Below the pieces are notes generated by a model, which was not told where the DNA came from, did not search any database, and saw nothing but the letters and a program-made list of their open reading frames with translations. DNA of 64,000 bases. Origin: a virus. Below are positions 7,945 through 16,410 of this stretch, piece after piece; the first letter of the stretch is position 1, and each line of letters begins with the position of its first letter. The stretch spans positions 29,198 through 93,197 of the IMG/VR virus record IMGVR_UViG_3300036770_002122. The stretch is one strand, 5' to 3'. The translations under genes and the position numbers were made by a program.

Positions 7945-8013
7945 CATAACGTTGTTGTTATGAGTTTATGCGGTTCCCGCCGCGTACCGGCTAGAACCCG
8001 GCATTATAGGAGA
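7945..8013 (+). promoter_or_regulatory. Structured 5' leader with SD
   Basis: Three small inverted repeats lie in a row: CATAAC/GTTATG (7945-7962), GCGG/CCGC (7970-7983) and CCGG/CCGG (7987-8001), followed by AGGAG nine to ten bases before the ATG at 8022. This fits a stabilised leader of a highly expressed virion gene. Confidence 0.5.
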
Positions 8014-8021
8014 AACAAACA

Positions 8022-9146
8022 ATGGGTCGTCCACTTAAAATCGCAAAAGCCCAAGCAGTCGTAACTATCACAGATACAACTACAGGCACAAATCTAGTAA
8101 CTACAAATGCTAACTTTACTAACTTAGGTATCATTGCAGGTATGCCATTCATCCCAGCAAGTAATATCGGTAATTTAGTTGCAGGTACTACATACTGGAT
8201 TCTATCAGTTGTGAATGCAGGCAACAATAGCACATTTACTGTTTCAGCAACACAACTTTCAGCCAATCCAACATATACTGAATTTGCACTTGCAACTGCA
8301 TCTGGTACTGTTTCAGCATCAGTTGGTGTTGTTGACGCATATTTTAACAATCCAATTGGCGGCGCAGGTTATCCAGCAACTAACGCAAATACATATGGCG
8401 TAGTTGGTGGTAACACAGCAATCTATGGTAGTCAAGTATTAGTTGGTGTATGCATGGGTATATCAGGTACTGGTACAATCACAGTAGCAGACGACAGTCC
8501 AAACATCGACGGTGTTGGCACAGACTTTGCAAACACATTCGTTGACGGTACAATCGTATATGACGTTGATGGTAACATTCTTGGTACTATCGATGACATC
8601 GCAAACGCAAACGCAGTATTCGCTACATTCGCAGCAAATGCTAGTGCAAACGTATCAGGCGGTGCATATACTTATGGTACACCAGAAGCAGGCTTTATCG
8701 TTCGTCAGAAAGGTAAAACAAAGTATCTAGTAACAGGCACAACATCAGGTCTAACTCAGGCTTGCTATACAGCAAATGTTGCTAACACAGCATTAGGTCC
8801 TAATACATTTAATATCACTGCAACTTATGCCGACACTTCAACAGCATATGTTCAATCATTAAGTGATTACAATAGTGAAGTATTCCCAGCAACTGTGGCT
8901 GCTTCAGCATTGGTAGCAGGTACTGTTTACACTATTGAGTTTGCAGGTGACACGGATTGGACAGCAGTTGGCGCATTTGCTAACATGACTGGTATCACAT
9001 TCGTTGCCACTGGTGCTGGCACAGGTACAGGTACAGCAGTATTGTCAAATGTTGATCCTGATGTAATTGCATCATTCAACAGCGCAGTTGCAGCAAACAC
9101 TGCAAATGGATTGTTGAACCCTGTTGTAACTATTACTAACGCTTAA
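8022..9146 (+). CDS. Virion structural protein, beta-rich, modular
   Basis: 374 residues, very rich in Ala, Thr, Val, Gly and Asn. Residues 10-95 carry a module (GIIAGMPF ... GTTYWILSVVNAGN ... TFTVS) that recurs in the fibre genes at 34143 and 37104. Residues 295-345 carry a second module (YTIEFAGDTDWTAVGA ... TGAGTGTGTAVL) that I recall from other phage structural proteins. The long hairpin leader and strong SD suggest high expression. It could be a decoration, fibre or major surface protein; which one is not clear. Confidence 0.6.
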   Translation: MGRPLKIAKAQAVVTITDTTTGTNLVTTNANFTNLGIIAGMPFIPASNIGNLVAGTTYWILSVVNAGNNSTFTVSATQLSANPTYTEFALATASGTVSASVGVVDAYFNNPIGGAGYPATNANTYGVVGGNTAIYGSQVLVGVCMGISGTGTITVADDSPNIDGVGTDFANTFVDGTIVYDVDGNILGTIDDIANANAVFATFAANASANVSGGAYTYGTPEAGFIVRQKGKTKYLVTGTTSGLTQACYTANVANTALGPNTFNITATYADTSTAYVQSLSDYNSEVFPATVAASALVAGTVYTIEFAGDTDWTAVGAFANMTGITFVATGAGTGTGTAVLSNVDPDVIASFNSAVAANTANGLLNPVVTITNA

Positions 9147-9157
9147 TAGGTGTAATA

Positions 9158-9475
9158 ATGGCTGCTACTGCAAAAAGAATTAAATTTGAACAAACCATTA
9201 CTGATGTGGCAATTCTTCAAACTGAAGTAGAAAACCTACATGAAAAAGTTGATGAATTAAAACTAGATGTAAAAGACCTTCATGAATGTTTAGATAGAAA
9301 TATGGCTGAAACTAAATCACTCCTTAAAGAGTATAGCGATATGTCAACTGAACAACATAAGGAACTTTCAGATAAAGTATCCAGTTTTGAAAAAATTAAA
9401 TGGATGCTAATGGGAGCGGCAGCACTATTGGGTGCTACCGGAATCGAGGCAATTCAAATGTTCTTGTCGCAGTAA
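9158..9475 (+). CDS. Coiled-coil protein with C-terminal membrane segment
   Basis: 105 residues. Residues 10-75 form a clear coiled coil (repeated Leu/Val heptads with Glu/Lys), followed by a hydrophobic segment (WMLMGAAALLGATGIEAIQMF) at residues 82-102. This layout matches XhlA-type or accessory lysis proteins and some virion membrane anchors. It follows the 8022 gene by eleven bases and ends at a bidirectional terminator, so it is in a late operon. The lysis role is inference. Confidence 0.5.
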   Translation: MAATAKRIKFEQTITDVAILQTEVENLHEKVDELKLDVKDLHECLDRNMAETKSLLKEYSDMSTEQHKELSDKVSSFEKIKWMLMGAAALLGATGIEAIQMFLSQ

Positions 9476-9495
9476 AAATAGTCACATGACTAGTA

Positions 9496-9525
9496 AAAAC
9501 GGGGCTTAGGCCCCGTTTTTATTTT
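9496..9525. terminator. Bidirectional rho-independent terminator
   Basis: ACGGGGC / GCCCCGT stem with a TTAG loop; the left arm is preceded by five A and the right arm followed by T-rich sequence, so it can stop both the rightward 9158 operon and the leftward Nudix message. Confidence 0.85.
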
Positions 9526-9920
9526 GTAAGTATTTCTAATTTTTCCTTAACTATATCTATGTTAACAGTACTGAACAAGCCTGGGTGCATTGGTTTAGGG
9601 TGTTGGCTGTCTCCAATCCATGCATACCCTACATGCTCGTAATTCAATTTTGGCACAAATTCTTCATTAACCGCGCAGAAAAAGGTGTGGTATGTAAAAG
9701 TATTATTAACAAATTTTTGAATTGGAACTAATTTTGCGTTCTCAGGAAAATAGCCAATTTCTTCTAAACACTCTCTTTCTAAGCCCTCTAACAGAGTTTC
9801 ATCATTTTCTATTTTACCGCCCGGCACACCCCACGCATAATTGGCATCGCTACGTAACAGATATAAAAATCTTTTGGTAACGGTACTATAAAAAAATATT
9901 CCTGCCGAGGTATTTTTCAT
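9519..9920 (-). CDS. Nudix hydrolase
   Basis: 133 residues. A complete Nudix box is present at about residues 34-57: GGKIENDE, then TLLEGLE, then RECLEEIGY, which fits G-x5-E-x7-R-E-U-x-E-E-x-G-U. It would hydrolyse a nucleoside diphosphate linked to another group; the substrate cannot be read from the sequence. T4 NudE is a functional parallel. It is the last leftward gene, with its own sigma70-like promoter, so it may be expressed early, unlike gp14/gp15 upstream. Confidence 0.9.
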   Translation of the reverse strand: MKNTSAGIFFYSTVTKRFLYLLRSDANYAWGVPGGKIENDETLLEGLERECLEEIGYFPENAKLVPIQKFVNNTFTYHTFFCAVNEEFVPKLNYEHVGYAWIGDSQHPKPMHPGLFSTVNIDIVKEKLEILTK

Positions 9921-9929
9921 GATAATGTC

Positions 9930-9958
9930 AGTATAGCAAATACAGCATCAAATTACAA
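9930..9958 (-). promoter_or_regulatory. Sigma70-like promoter (TTGTAA-17-TATACT)
   Basis: Read leftward: TTGTAA, a 17-base spacer, TATACT, then nine bases to the Nudix ATG at 9920. The -35 lies in the end of the gp15 gene. Confidence 0.5.
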
Positions 9959-11324
9959 TACTATAATCACCCTGATCGTACCAACCTTCATATGACTTCA
10001 TCCATTGACCTTCTTGATCAACATAACGATATTGGATATTAGTAGTTAGATTGGTTACATATTCTACATTAGTGCTTTCGCTAGCATCAAAACTTACAAC
10101 CCATTCTCCTGCGCTAGCATCATATTGTATAATATCATTTGCTTCAGCAACTAAATTACCCCAGGCTAATGTGGTATTACCTTCAGTTCCTATATTTTCG
10201 ACAATTAAATATCTACGACCATTAACTGGGCCCGGTAAACCTGCATTAGGACCACTTAGTTGTGGGTTGATAACACTATCTACTGGTTGAAGTGTATTTT
10301 GTGGTAATGTGTCTGGATCAATATTATAAATTAAAAGTCTATCGTCTACCGGATCAGGTACTATTGTACCAACTATGTCAGTTTCCATATATGGATTTTG
10401 TAACCATATTTGACTGATGCCGGGTTTCCACGCGCCGTATGCGTTTAATAAACTACTCCAATACAAATCAGTATTAGGAGGAGACGGATCATTAAGATCA
10501 GTATTGGGTGGGTAAAATGCTTCATTAGCAGGTAGTAACTGTAATTTATTACCTATCAATAATAACTTGTAACCAAAAGGACTAATTTTCTGTCTAGTAC
10601 CTAACAATAAATCTTCATCTTGTATATCTTGTAGTGCTGTGCCCTTATAAATGCTAGCAATAACTTTGTGAATAACACCCATCTTTTTAAGTTTAGCACT
10701 TGTACTAATCCATATAGGCATATAGAATTTCCAACTCAACACATCAATAGGATTACCTGTTCCAATTGGAATAGTTCTTGAACTAAATGTTAACCCATCT
10801 TGATATACAACTGTTAATGATGTCCAGTCAACAAAATTATCAGTACTTTGAATTTCTAAACTAGGGTTAAACAATGTACCCAATTGTTCAATTAATTCTA
10901 ATTTTTGATTATAATTTGTAGTCCAAAAATCTACTTGAAGTCTTAGTGTATAGGGTACCGGCATTAAACGTTCAATAGTAAATGCTTGCCCTTGTGTATT
11001 TTCATATGCTTCTGTTTCGTTATTATAAGAACGCTGTCTTACTTGTAACTTCTCAACGAAAAAAGGTTCCTGTGTTCGTTTTTGATCATACTCTAAACCT
11101 GTAATAAAGTACGTAATCATAGGCGCGCTGGGCAATGAACTTGGACTATTATTTTGAATAATAGTTTGTACTTGACGACTTTGATCACCGTACATGACAG
11201 GTACACGCACTAATATATCATTACCATTAGGATCCTTGCCTTTGGTTACATACCAATTACTAAAAATTTTCGCAAACTGCAATAAGAATCTGCGTATCTG
11301 GTTGTCATAAAAAAATTGTGCCAT
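9948..11324 (-). CDS. 15: Tail completion and sheath stabiliser, gp15-like
   Basis: 458 residues against 272 in T4. The N-terminus (MAQFFYDNQIRRFLLQFAKI, FSNWYV, VRVPVMYG) aligns by eye with T4 gp15 (FYNSSFRRY ... LFSNIQIKR ... IRVPITY), and the region around residues 120-215 (LRLQVDFWTTNYNQK, IEQLGTLFNPSLEIQ, WKFYMPIWIS) continues the match. T4 gp15 caps the tail tube and sheath and joins the head. The C-terminal 200 residues are extra and beta-rich. Its ATG lies three bases beyond the gp14 stop, so the two are co-translated. Confidence 0.8.
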   Translation of the reverse strand: MAQFFYDNQIRRFLLQFAKIFSNWYVTKGKDPNGNDILVRVPVMYGDQSRQVQTIIQNNSPSSLPSAPMITYFITGLEYDQKRTQEPFFVEKLQVRQRSYNNETEAYENTQGQAFTIERLMPVPYTLRLQVDFWTTNYNQKLELIEQLGTLFNPSLEIQSTDNFVDWTSLTVVYQDGLTFSSRTIPIGTGNPIDVLSWKFYMPIWISTSAKLKKMGVIHKVIASIYKGTALQDIQDEDLLLGTRQKISPFGYKLLLIGNKLQLLPANEAFYPPNTDLNDPSPPNTDLYWSSLLNAYGAWKPGISQIWLQNPYMETDIVGTIVPDPVDDRLLIYNIDPDTLPQNTLQPVDSVINPQLSGPNAGLPGPVNGRRYLIVENIGTEGNTTLAWGNLVAEANDIIQYDASAGEWVVSFDASESTNVEYVTNLTTNIQYRYVDQEGQWMKSYEGWYDQGDYSIVI

Positions 11325-11327
11325 GTG

Positions 11328-13052
11328 TTACTCTATTGGTGGTAAATTATCCGGCGCTATATCTAAAATACTTGATAGTGGCTGTGCAGAAGGTATTACT
11401 TTATTACTATTGTTAAAGTATATATCAGACTCATTGTTAATGAATCCCGAAAGTTGTGACTGATCTGTTGCCGTCATGCCTGTTTCTGTTCTTACATTTG
11501 TTGAAATGCGTACCCAAATTTGTCCGTCCCAGCGATATAATATTTGCGGCATATAATCTATGCGCAAGAAATAATCACCGACTTGAGGATTTTGTGGGAA
11601 TGCAATACCAGCACCGCTTGATAAACCATTTGGTGGAATAGCGTCACCTGTCAAATATCCTGCACTGTATCCAAAACTTCTAGGACTTGCGCGAGTGATA
11701 TATTGGAATGCAGGATCACAATCAGCGCGATAGTCCATTTGTGTGCTTACAGTTCCTGTAAATCCTGACTGTGTTGGATCTTGATCTGCTGTAGCATAGG
11801 TGTTATCTGCTGTACCATATGGTCCGGTAACAGGACCCATTGATTTCACAGTAAGATATTTGTCACCTTGTAATGCTCTAGTACCAGATCCTCCCTTAAG
11901 AACTTCTGGTTTGGTTTCTGCTACTTCTAAACTTGCCTGTATAAATTTATCAAACTTATCTGAAATATCACTATCAGCCGTCATATCCCAAATACTTTTA
12001 ATTGTTTCTTTACTAATTCGTAAACCTACGCTTGGATTTTTATATTTAGGATTGCGCATGTATACAACAGTGGCGTAACTTCCTGTTTGCGGTGCGCCAC
12101 CACTATATGTGACAACATTGATAGGTGGAGCAGGTTGGTCTAATTTGTCTGATAATACTCCATTGCTTTGATAGATGCCGTATGTAGGTACAACGTACAA
12201 GTCATTGTTGTTATAACCTGCTTTAGGTAATATACGTTTTGCTTCTTGTAATTGAGCATCGTTAATTTGTAAATTTTTATTATATGTTGAAAGAATATCT
12301 TTAAGATTTTGTTCGTCACTTAACTTCCAATATTCCTCATTAGGTGGATTGATACCTGCAGGTACTTCCTTGATACTTTCATAATTCTTATCACCGTAAC
12401 TAATAATATAGCCAGGTGGATAAACTTTATCTTTATCCCAATCTCCGAGATAATTGTCTTGGTTGATAGGTTCTTTAAGTATGTTACTAAACTCTTGACT
12501 ATCAACTAATGGTTCACACTTGATACGCCATAGATGTGGATACCAAGTTTGACTGAATCCTTCACTTGCAAAGTTTGCGTCTGTAATTTGATAGAATCTT
12601 TTTAATGCAACTGGTATAGTTTCATTTAATGGATTATAATCAAGCAAGTGCGGTAGTTCAAGAACGTCGCCCACCATCAATTTTCTACCAATAATATCGA
12701 TCATATCATTGTAGTGAACGGTTATGAATATAATGTCATTATTCAAGAATAAGCCAAACTGACTTAGATCGAAATCTAGGTTCTGCACGTTATAATGACC
12801 ACGCAAACGATAAATGTTCGGATCGTACTTGCGATCACGATTTTCTAAAAACAACAAATCTTGTATCTGTAGTGGATCTGGACTAATATATTGTGGCTGT
12901 GTATAATCCGGACTAGGTGTTTGTGCCACCGGACCTATATATTTGTGTATGTATAGATCCGTCCCGCCCACAGTAAATTGCTCTGATATTACTTTATCAA
13001 AGTACTTGTAATCATTTGATTTTGTAGGGTGATATAACGAAAGTTTGGGCAT
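11328..13052 (-). CDS. 14: Neck protein, gp14-like, with a CBM-like insertion
   Basis: 575 residues from the ATG at 13052; a late promoter box five bases upstream supports this start over an in-frame start eight codons earlier. Residues 1-190 resemble the T4 gp14 core (VGDVLELPHL, RFYQITDANFASEGFSQTW, LWRIKCEPL). Residues 205-243 (WDKDKVYPPGYIISYG ... NEEYW) look like a type 5/12 carbohydrate-binding fold. A later GDYFLRIDYMPQILYRWDG segment is a common phage structural module. T4 gp14 forms part of the neck joining head and tail. The extra domains make it more than twice the T4 length. Confidence 0.7.
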   Translation of the reverse strand: MPKLSLYHPTKSNDYKYFDKVISEQFTVGGTDLYIHKYIGPVAQTPSPDYTQPQYISPDPLQIQDLLFLENRDRKYDPNIYRLRGHYNVQNLDFDLSQFGLFLNNDIIFITVHYNDMIDIIGRKLMVGDVLELPHLLDYNPLNETIPVALKRFYQITDANFASEGFSQTWYPHLWRIKCEPLVDSQEFSNILKEPINQDNYLGDWDKDKVYPPGYIISYGDKNYESIKEVPAGINPPNEEYWKLSDEQNLKDILSTYNKNLQINDAQLQEAKRILPKAGYNNNDLYVVPTYGIYQSNGVLSDKLDQPAPPINVVTYSGGAPQTGSYATVVYMRNPKYKNPSVGLRISKETIKSIWDMTADSDISDKFDKFIQASLEVAETKPEVLKGGSGTRALQGDKYLTVKSMGPVTGPYGTADNTYATADQDPTQSGFTGTVSTQMDYRADCDPAFQYITRASPRSFGYSAGYLTGDAIPPNGLSSGAGIAFPQNPQVGDYFLRIDYMPQILYRWDGQIWVRISTNVRTETGMTATDQSQLSGFINNESDIYFNNSNKVIPSAQPLSSILDIAPDNLPPIE

Positions 13053-13057
13053 AGTTG

Positions 13058-13065
13058 TATTTAGT
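13058..13065 (-). promoter_or_regulatory. T4-type late promoter (ACTAAATA)
   Basis: Leftward ACTAAATA, then CAACT and the gp14 ATG at 13052. The five-base gap predicts a leaderless mRNA for the gp14-gp15 operon. Confidence 0.5.
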
Positions 13066-13090
13066 ATAAAAATCAATGACTTACAAAGGA

Positions 13091-13119
13091 TTGACTTTAC
13101 CCTAGTATTTTGCTAGAAT
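13091..13119 (+). promoter_or_regulatory. Sigma70-like early promoter (TTGACT-17-TAGAAT)
   Basis: TTGACT at 13091-13096 and TAGAAT at 13114-13119 with a 17-base spacer. Here a leader of about 25-30 bases remains, with GGAG at 13141-13144 before the ATG at 13152. It is divergent from the late gp14 promoter. Confidence 0.7.
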
Positions 13120-13151
13120 ATATAAATCGATGACAATATCGGAGTCATTTT

Positions 13152-14279
13152 ATGAAGCAGAAATCAGAAATTAAAGAGTTGAAGCCCAAAGACTTTGACT
13201 TAAAGCACATTGGTCCTGAACCCAGTTTCAATAGTGAAACGGTTGTTACAGAATGGGAACTTGCTAGGGCGTTCAATTGGTATAATCACTTTTACGATAA
13301 CAAGGACGCTAAAGAATTCATTGCCCAATATCTAGATGTTGCGGGCAAGCAACAAACTGCCAAAACTATTCGTCGCGTCAATGATCGTCAGGTCAAAACT
13401 ACATATGGTTGGTTAGCACGTTGTATCGTTCGCGGCGGTGTTGTTAGTAATGACACTCTTGCTAAACTTCAGAACGAGATTGGTCGTCTTGTGTCGTTTG
13501 TCACAGTTGATACAAGTGATGATGAAGCCCCGGTAAGCAATCGCCCTAACGTGCAGGAGATCATGCGTGAGCGTACTCAGCAAGTTGGTGGTGAACTTGA
13601 GGGTTTGTGGGACGACTATCTAAAGAATGGTGCCGGTAAGGAAGGCATCAAGGCAATGGATGTGTTGTCTCAACGCAACATTTTGTCGCAGCACGTACCT
13701 ATGTTGGTCAGTGCTTGGCAATCTAAGTTGGATGAGTACAATGAAGTTGCTAGTGGCAAAGATGAACAGTTAAACGAAGCCTATGAGCGTTTCGGTAAGA
13801 TTCAATTGCGTAACATCATTAGTGCTATTGAAACTGTCATTGCCGATTTAAACGCATATATCGGTATGAAGAAATCAGGCAAGAAGCCCCGCGCTAAGAA
13901 GCCTGTACCGGTCGAGAAGGTTGTCAAGCGTCTCAAGTATCTCAAGACATTCAAGTTAGAGAAACTTGAACTTGAAAGTGTCAGCCCCACTAAACTTCAC
14001 GGTTGCAGTGAAGCATGGGTCTACGATACTAAGAAGCGCAAACTTCATCACTATGTTGCCGATGAGTACACTAAGAGCATTGGTGTCAAGGGCAATACTA
14101 TTCTTGGTTTCTGTACTAAGGAATCGCAGATCAAAACATTGCGTAAGCCTGAAGAACAGATCAAGCAGATTATGGGTAGCAAACCTGCTGCACGTAAATT
14201 CTTTGATGGTATCAAAGCAGTTGGTGCAGCACCTAACGGACGATTCAACGCTAACATGATTATACTGAGGGCTTTCTAA
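13152..14279 (+). CDS. Conserved T4-like phage protein, function unknown
   Basis: 375 residues. The N-terminal part (WELARAFNWYNHFYDNKDAKEF, TYGWLARCIVRG) resembles a protein conserved in cyanophages and relatives whose function I do not know. A basic linker (KKSGKKPRAKKPVPVEKVVKR) separates a helical N-terminal region from a C-terminal region with HGCSEAWVYDTKKRKLHHY and IKAVGAAPNGRFN. It heads an early operon with SD and a good sigma70-like promoter. The basic linker hints at nucleic-acid contact, which is inference. Confidence 0.7.
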   Translation: MKQKSEIKELKPKDFDLKHIGPEPSFNSETVVTEWELARAFNWYNHFYDNKDAKEFIAQYLDVAGKQQTAKTIRRVNDRQVKTTYGWLARCIVRGGVVSNDTLAKLQNEIGRLVSFVTVDTSDDEAPVSNRPNVQEIMRERTQQVGGELEGLWDDYLKNGAGKEGIKAMDVLSQRNILSQHVPMLVSAWQSKLDEYNEVASGKDEQLNEAYERFGKIQLRNIISAIETVIADLNAYIGMKKSGKKPRAKKPVPVEKVVKRLKYLKTFKLEKLELESVSPTKLHGCSEAWVYDTKKRKLHHYVADEYTKSIGVKGNTILGFCTKESQIKTLRKPEEQIKQIMGSKPAARKFFDGIKAVGAAPNGRFNANMIILRAF

Positions 14280-14479
14280 TGACTAGTAAATATGAATTCA
14301 ATCCCATTGAAGCAAGAATGGAAACTTTGATGACCATTATTGATACTGCTATTCTTTCAGCAAATGATAGTAATGATCAATTGATGTTAGCATGTGCTAT
14401 GCTTCAAAGAACGAGAGAAATTTTTGATGCTACATTAGGCGAAAATGGTCGCAAAGAAATGTTTAAGGAGTTAGTATGA
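14279..14479 (+). CDS. Small unknown protein
   Basis: 66 residues, helical, acidic N-terminus. Its ATG overlaps the stop of the upstream gene (TAATG) and its stop overlaps the ATG of the MazG gene, so all three are translationally coupled. No family is recognised. Confidence 0.6.
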   Translation: MTSKYEFNPIEARMETLMTIIDTAILSANDSNDQLMLACAMLQRTREIFDATLGENGRKEMFKELV

Positions 14480-14928
14480 GTAACAATGTTGATTTGAATA
14501 AGTATAAGGATTTCGTTGAAGCAGTCACTAGTAAGGAGAGTCAGGACCTTACACTGTTCATGAATCGTCTTGATCGCCTAGATGCTAATTATGAATCATA
14601 TGGTGCAGATGGTGAGTACATGCATGGTCCAGATATCAATGTACCACTATTGCTTTGTGGTGCTATTGGACTAGGCAGTGAGACAGGTGAGTTTCAAGAA
14701 ATCGTAAAGAAGATGGTATTTCAGGGTAAGCCCCTGTCTGAAGAAACACGTTTTCACATGAAGAGGGAACTCGGTGATATCATGTGGTACTGGGTCAACG
14801 CCTGCAGGGCACTTGACCTAGATCCTAATGAAGTCGTTGCTGAGAATGTAAAGAAACTTGAAGCACGATATCCGGGCGGACAGTTTGACGTTTACTATAG
14901 CGAAAATCGTAAAGCAGGTGATTTGTAA
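14476..14928 (+). CDS. mazG: MazG-like nucleotide pyrophosphohydrolase
   Basis: 150 residues. The all-alpha MazG/iMazG metal site is visible: SETGEFQEIVKK (residues 66-77), the E-x-x-E-type helix, and RELGDIMWYWVNACRALDL (about residues 95-113). These enzymes hydrolyse NTPs or dNTPs to the monophosphate. In marine phages MazG is common; proposed roles are nucleotide recycling or lowering ppGpp, neither testable here. It lies in the early operon from 13152. Confidence 0.85.
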   Translation: MSNNVDLNKYKDFVEAVTSKESQDLTLFMNRLDRLDANYESYGADGEYMHGPDINVPLLLCGAIGLGSETGEFQEIVKKMVFQGKPLSEETRFHMKRELGDIMWYWVNACRALDLDPNEVVAENVKKLEARYPGGQFDVYYSENRKAGDL

Positions 14929-15554
14929 TGGCTAACAAAAAGTATCCAAAAATTACAAAAGTTAGAGTAGCAGAACGTAGTTTTGATAAACTTGTAGGAC
15001 ATCAATTTCCTAACCATCTAAATGAAAATGATGACGGTGCATATGGAAAATATATTGATAGTCTTATTAAAGGTGAACTACGAATTATAGATCCAGGTAA
15101 TGGTAATCCTGACCTATCTGACTATGATATTGAATTAAAGTCTAAAAAAGATTCATCCAGTAGTAATTGGACTATTGCAAGTATGACTGCTAATGATATT
15201 ATCAATACCGATTATATTAATAGCCCAGTTTATCGTAAGTTACAAGCCCTGTTGTCAATTTCGCATGACACCACTAAAATTACTGATATCAATTTAACTT
15301 ATTTGGACAATGACGATGCGCAAGAACGTATTGCCGAATACTATGAAAGTGTAAGGGGTCAACTTACGCAATATGTAAATAAGCATGGGTTAAACTTTAG
15401 TGATTCGCAACAATTTAAAGAATTTTTAGGCGTATTAGAATATTCAAATAACGGTACAAATTTCAAATTTAGAATAAGACCCCCTAGATTACAAAATATG
15501 CTAAACATGTCAGCAAACGTTTCTATTAGAGATCAGTTTTTTGAGTTTACATAA
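14928..15554 (+). CDS. Putative PD-(D/E)XK endonuclease-like protein
   Basis: 208 residues. The segment LSDYDIELKSKKDSSSSNW (residues 64-82) has the Asp followed by Glu-x-Lys (ELKSK) spacing of restriction-like nucleases, ahead of a Ser-rich turn, and resembles Sau3AI/MutH-type sites. The C-terminal part (LGVLEYSNNGTNFKFRIRPP) is beta-rich. It starts in the last base of the MazG stop. Nuclease activity is a motif-level guess; it could be an inactive or unrelated fold. Confidence 0.4.
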   Translation: MANKKYPKITKVRVAERSFDKLVGHQFPNHLNENDDGAYGKYIDSLIKGELRIIDPGNGNPDLSDYDIELKSKKDSSSSNWTIASMTANDIINTDYINSPVYRKLQALLSISHDTTKITDINLTYLDNDDAQERIAEYYESVRGQLTQYVNKHGLNFSDSQQFKEFLGVLEYSNNGTNFKFRIRPPRLQNMLNMSANVSIRDQFFEFT

Positions 15555-15565
15555 ATTTATATCCC

Positions 15566-15573
15566 GATAAATA
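15566..15573 (+). promoter_or_regulatory. T4-type late promoter (GATAAATA)
   Basis: GATAAATA, 20 bases before the gp13-like ATG at 15594; CGGAAA serves as a weak SD. Confidence 0.6.
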
Positions 15574-15593
15574 CATAATAATCGGAAATAGAT

Positions 15594-16379
15594 ATGTCAG
15601 CAGACCCATTATCAACACCAACTAATGCGAACTTACAGCAACTAAAAGAAACGATGTTCAACAACCTAAGATTACGCTTAGGTGGCGATATTGTTGATTT
15701 GGAATTAGATCCTCAGCATTATGAGGCTGCATATGATTATGCTATTAAGGTGTATCGTCAAAGGGCACAAAATGCTACTATTGAAAGTTATACTTTGATG
15801 ACAATTATTAAGAATGTTGACACTTATACTCTACCGGCAGAGTATATCAATGTTCGTGCCATTTTTCGCAGAACAGTTGGTCTTGAGACTGGTCCAAGTA
15901 GTACTAGTTTTGATCCATTTAGCAGTGCTATTCTCAATACATATCTATTGAACTATAACTACACAGGTGGCATGGCAACATATGATTTCTATGCCGGCTA
16001 TGTAGAATTGGCTGCTCGTATGTTCGGTGGCTATGTCACATATACATTTAATCCTGTTACTAAGGTATTGCGTGTTGTACGTGACTTCAAGGGCACAGGT
16101 GAGCGTGTACTAATTTGGGCAGATATGACTAGACCTGAAACTGAATTATTACAAGATCCGGGTGCTGGTGTTTGGATTGCTGACTTTATACTAGCACAAT
16201 TAAAAATTATTATCGGTGAAGCCCGTGAAAAATTTGGAACTATTGTGGGTCCAGGCGGCGGCACCACTCTGAATGGTGCTAATATGAAGGCAGAAGGTAA
16301 AGCAGATCAAGAAAGATTGCTAGAAGATTTGCGCCGTTATCAAGATTATAGTCAGCCATTAACTTGGATTCAGGGTTGA
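15594..16379 (+). CDS. 13: Neck protein, gp13-like
   Basis: 261 residues. Residues 20-60 (MFNNLRLRLGGDIVDLELDP ... YEAAYDYAIKVYRQR) are the pattern I know from gp13 neck proteins of T4-like cyanophages, followed by a beta-rich middle (YTLPAEYINVRAIFRR) and a helical C-terminus ending LEDLRRYQDYSQPLTWIQG. With gp14 it would close the head portal and join the tail. It is on the opposite strand from gp14/gp15 here, unlike the T4 order, and has its own late promoter inside an early region. Confidence 0.7.
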   Translation: MSADPLSTPTNANLQQLKETMFNNLRLRLGGDIVDLELDPQHYEAAYDYAIKVYRQRAQNATIESYTLMTIIKNVDTYTLPAEYINVRAIFRRTVGLETGPSSTSFDPFSSAILNTYLLNYNYTGGMATYDFYAGYVELAARMFGGYVTYTFNPVTKVLRVVRDFKGTGERVLIWADMTRPETELLQDPGAGVWIADFILAQLKIIIGEAREKFGTIVGPGGGTTLNGANMKAEGKADQERLLEDLRRYQDYSQPLTWIQG

Positions 16380-16404
16380 TTTTAGTTTAAACATCTATTA
16401 TAAT
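16376..16404 (+). promoter_or_regulatory. Sigma70-like early promoter (TTGATT-17-TATAAT)
   Basis: TTGATT at 16376-16381, a 17-base spacer, TATAAT at 16399-16404, then six bases to the ATG at 16411. The -35 overlaps the gp13 stop. The mRNA should be leaderless. Confidence 0.7.
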
Positions 16405-16410
16405 TACACA

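Noticed and set aside
7960-8005. GC-rich stem-loops near 7970-8001 as a tRNA
   Set aside because: No acceptor stem, anticodon loop or T-loop of the right spacing; it reads as a structured leader.
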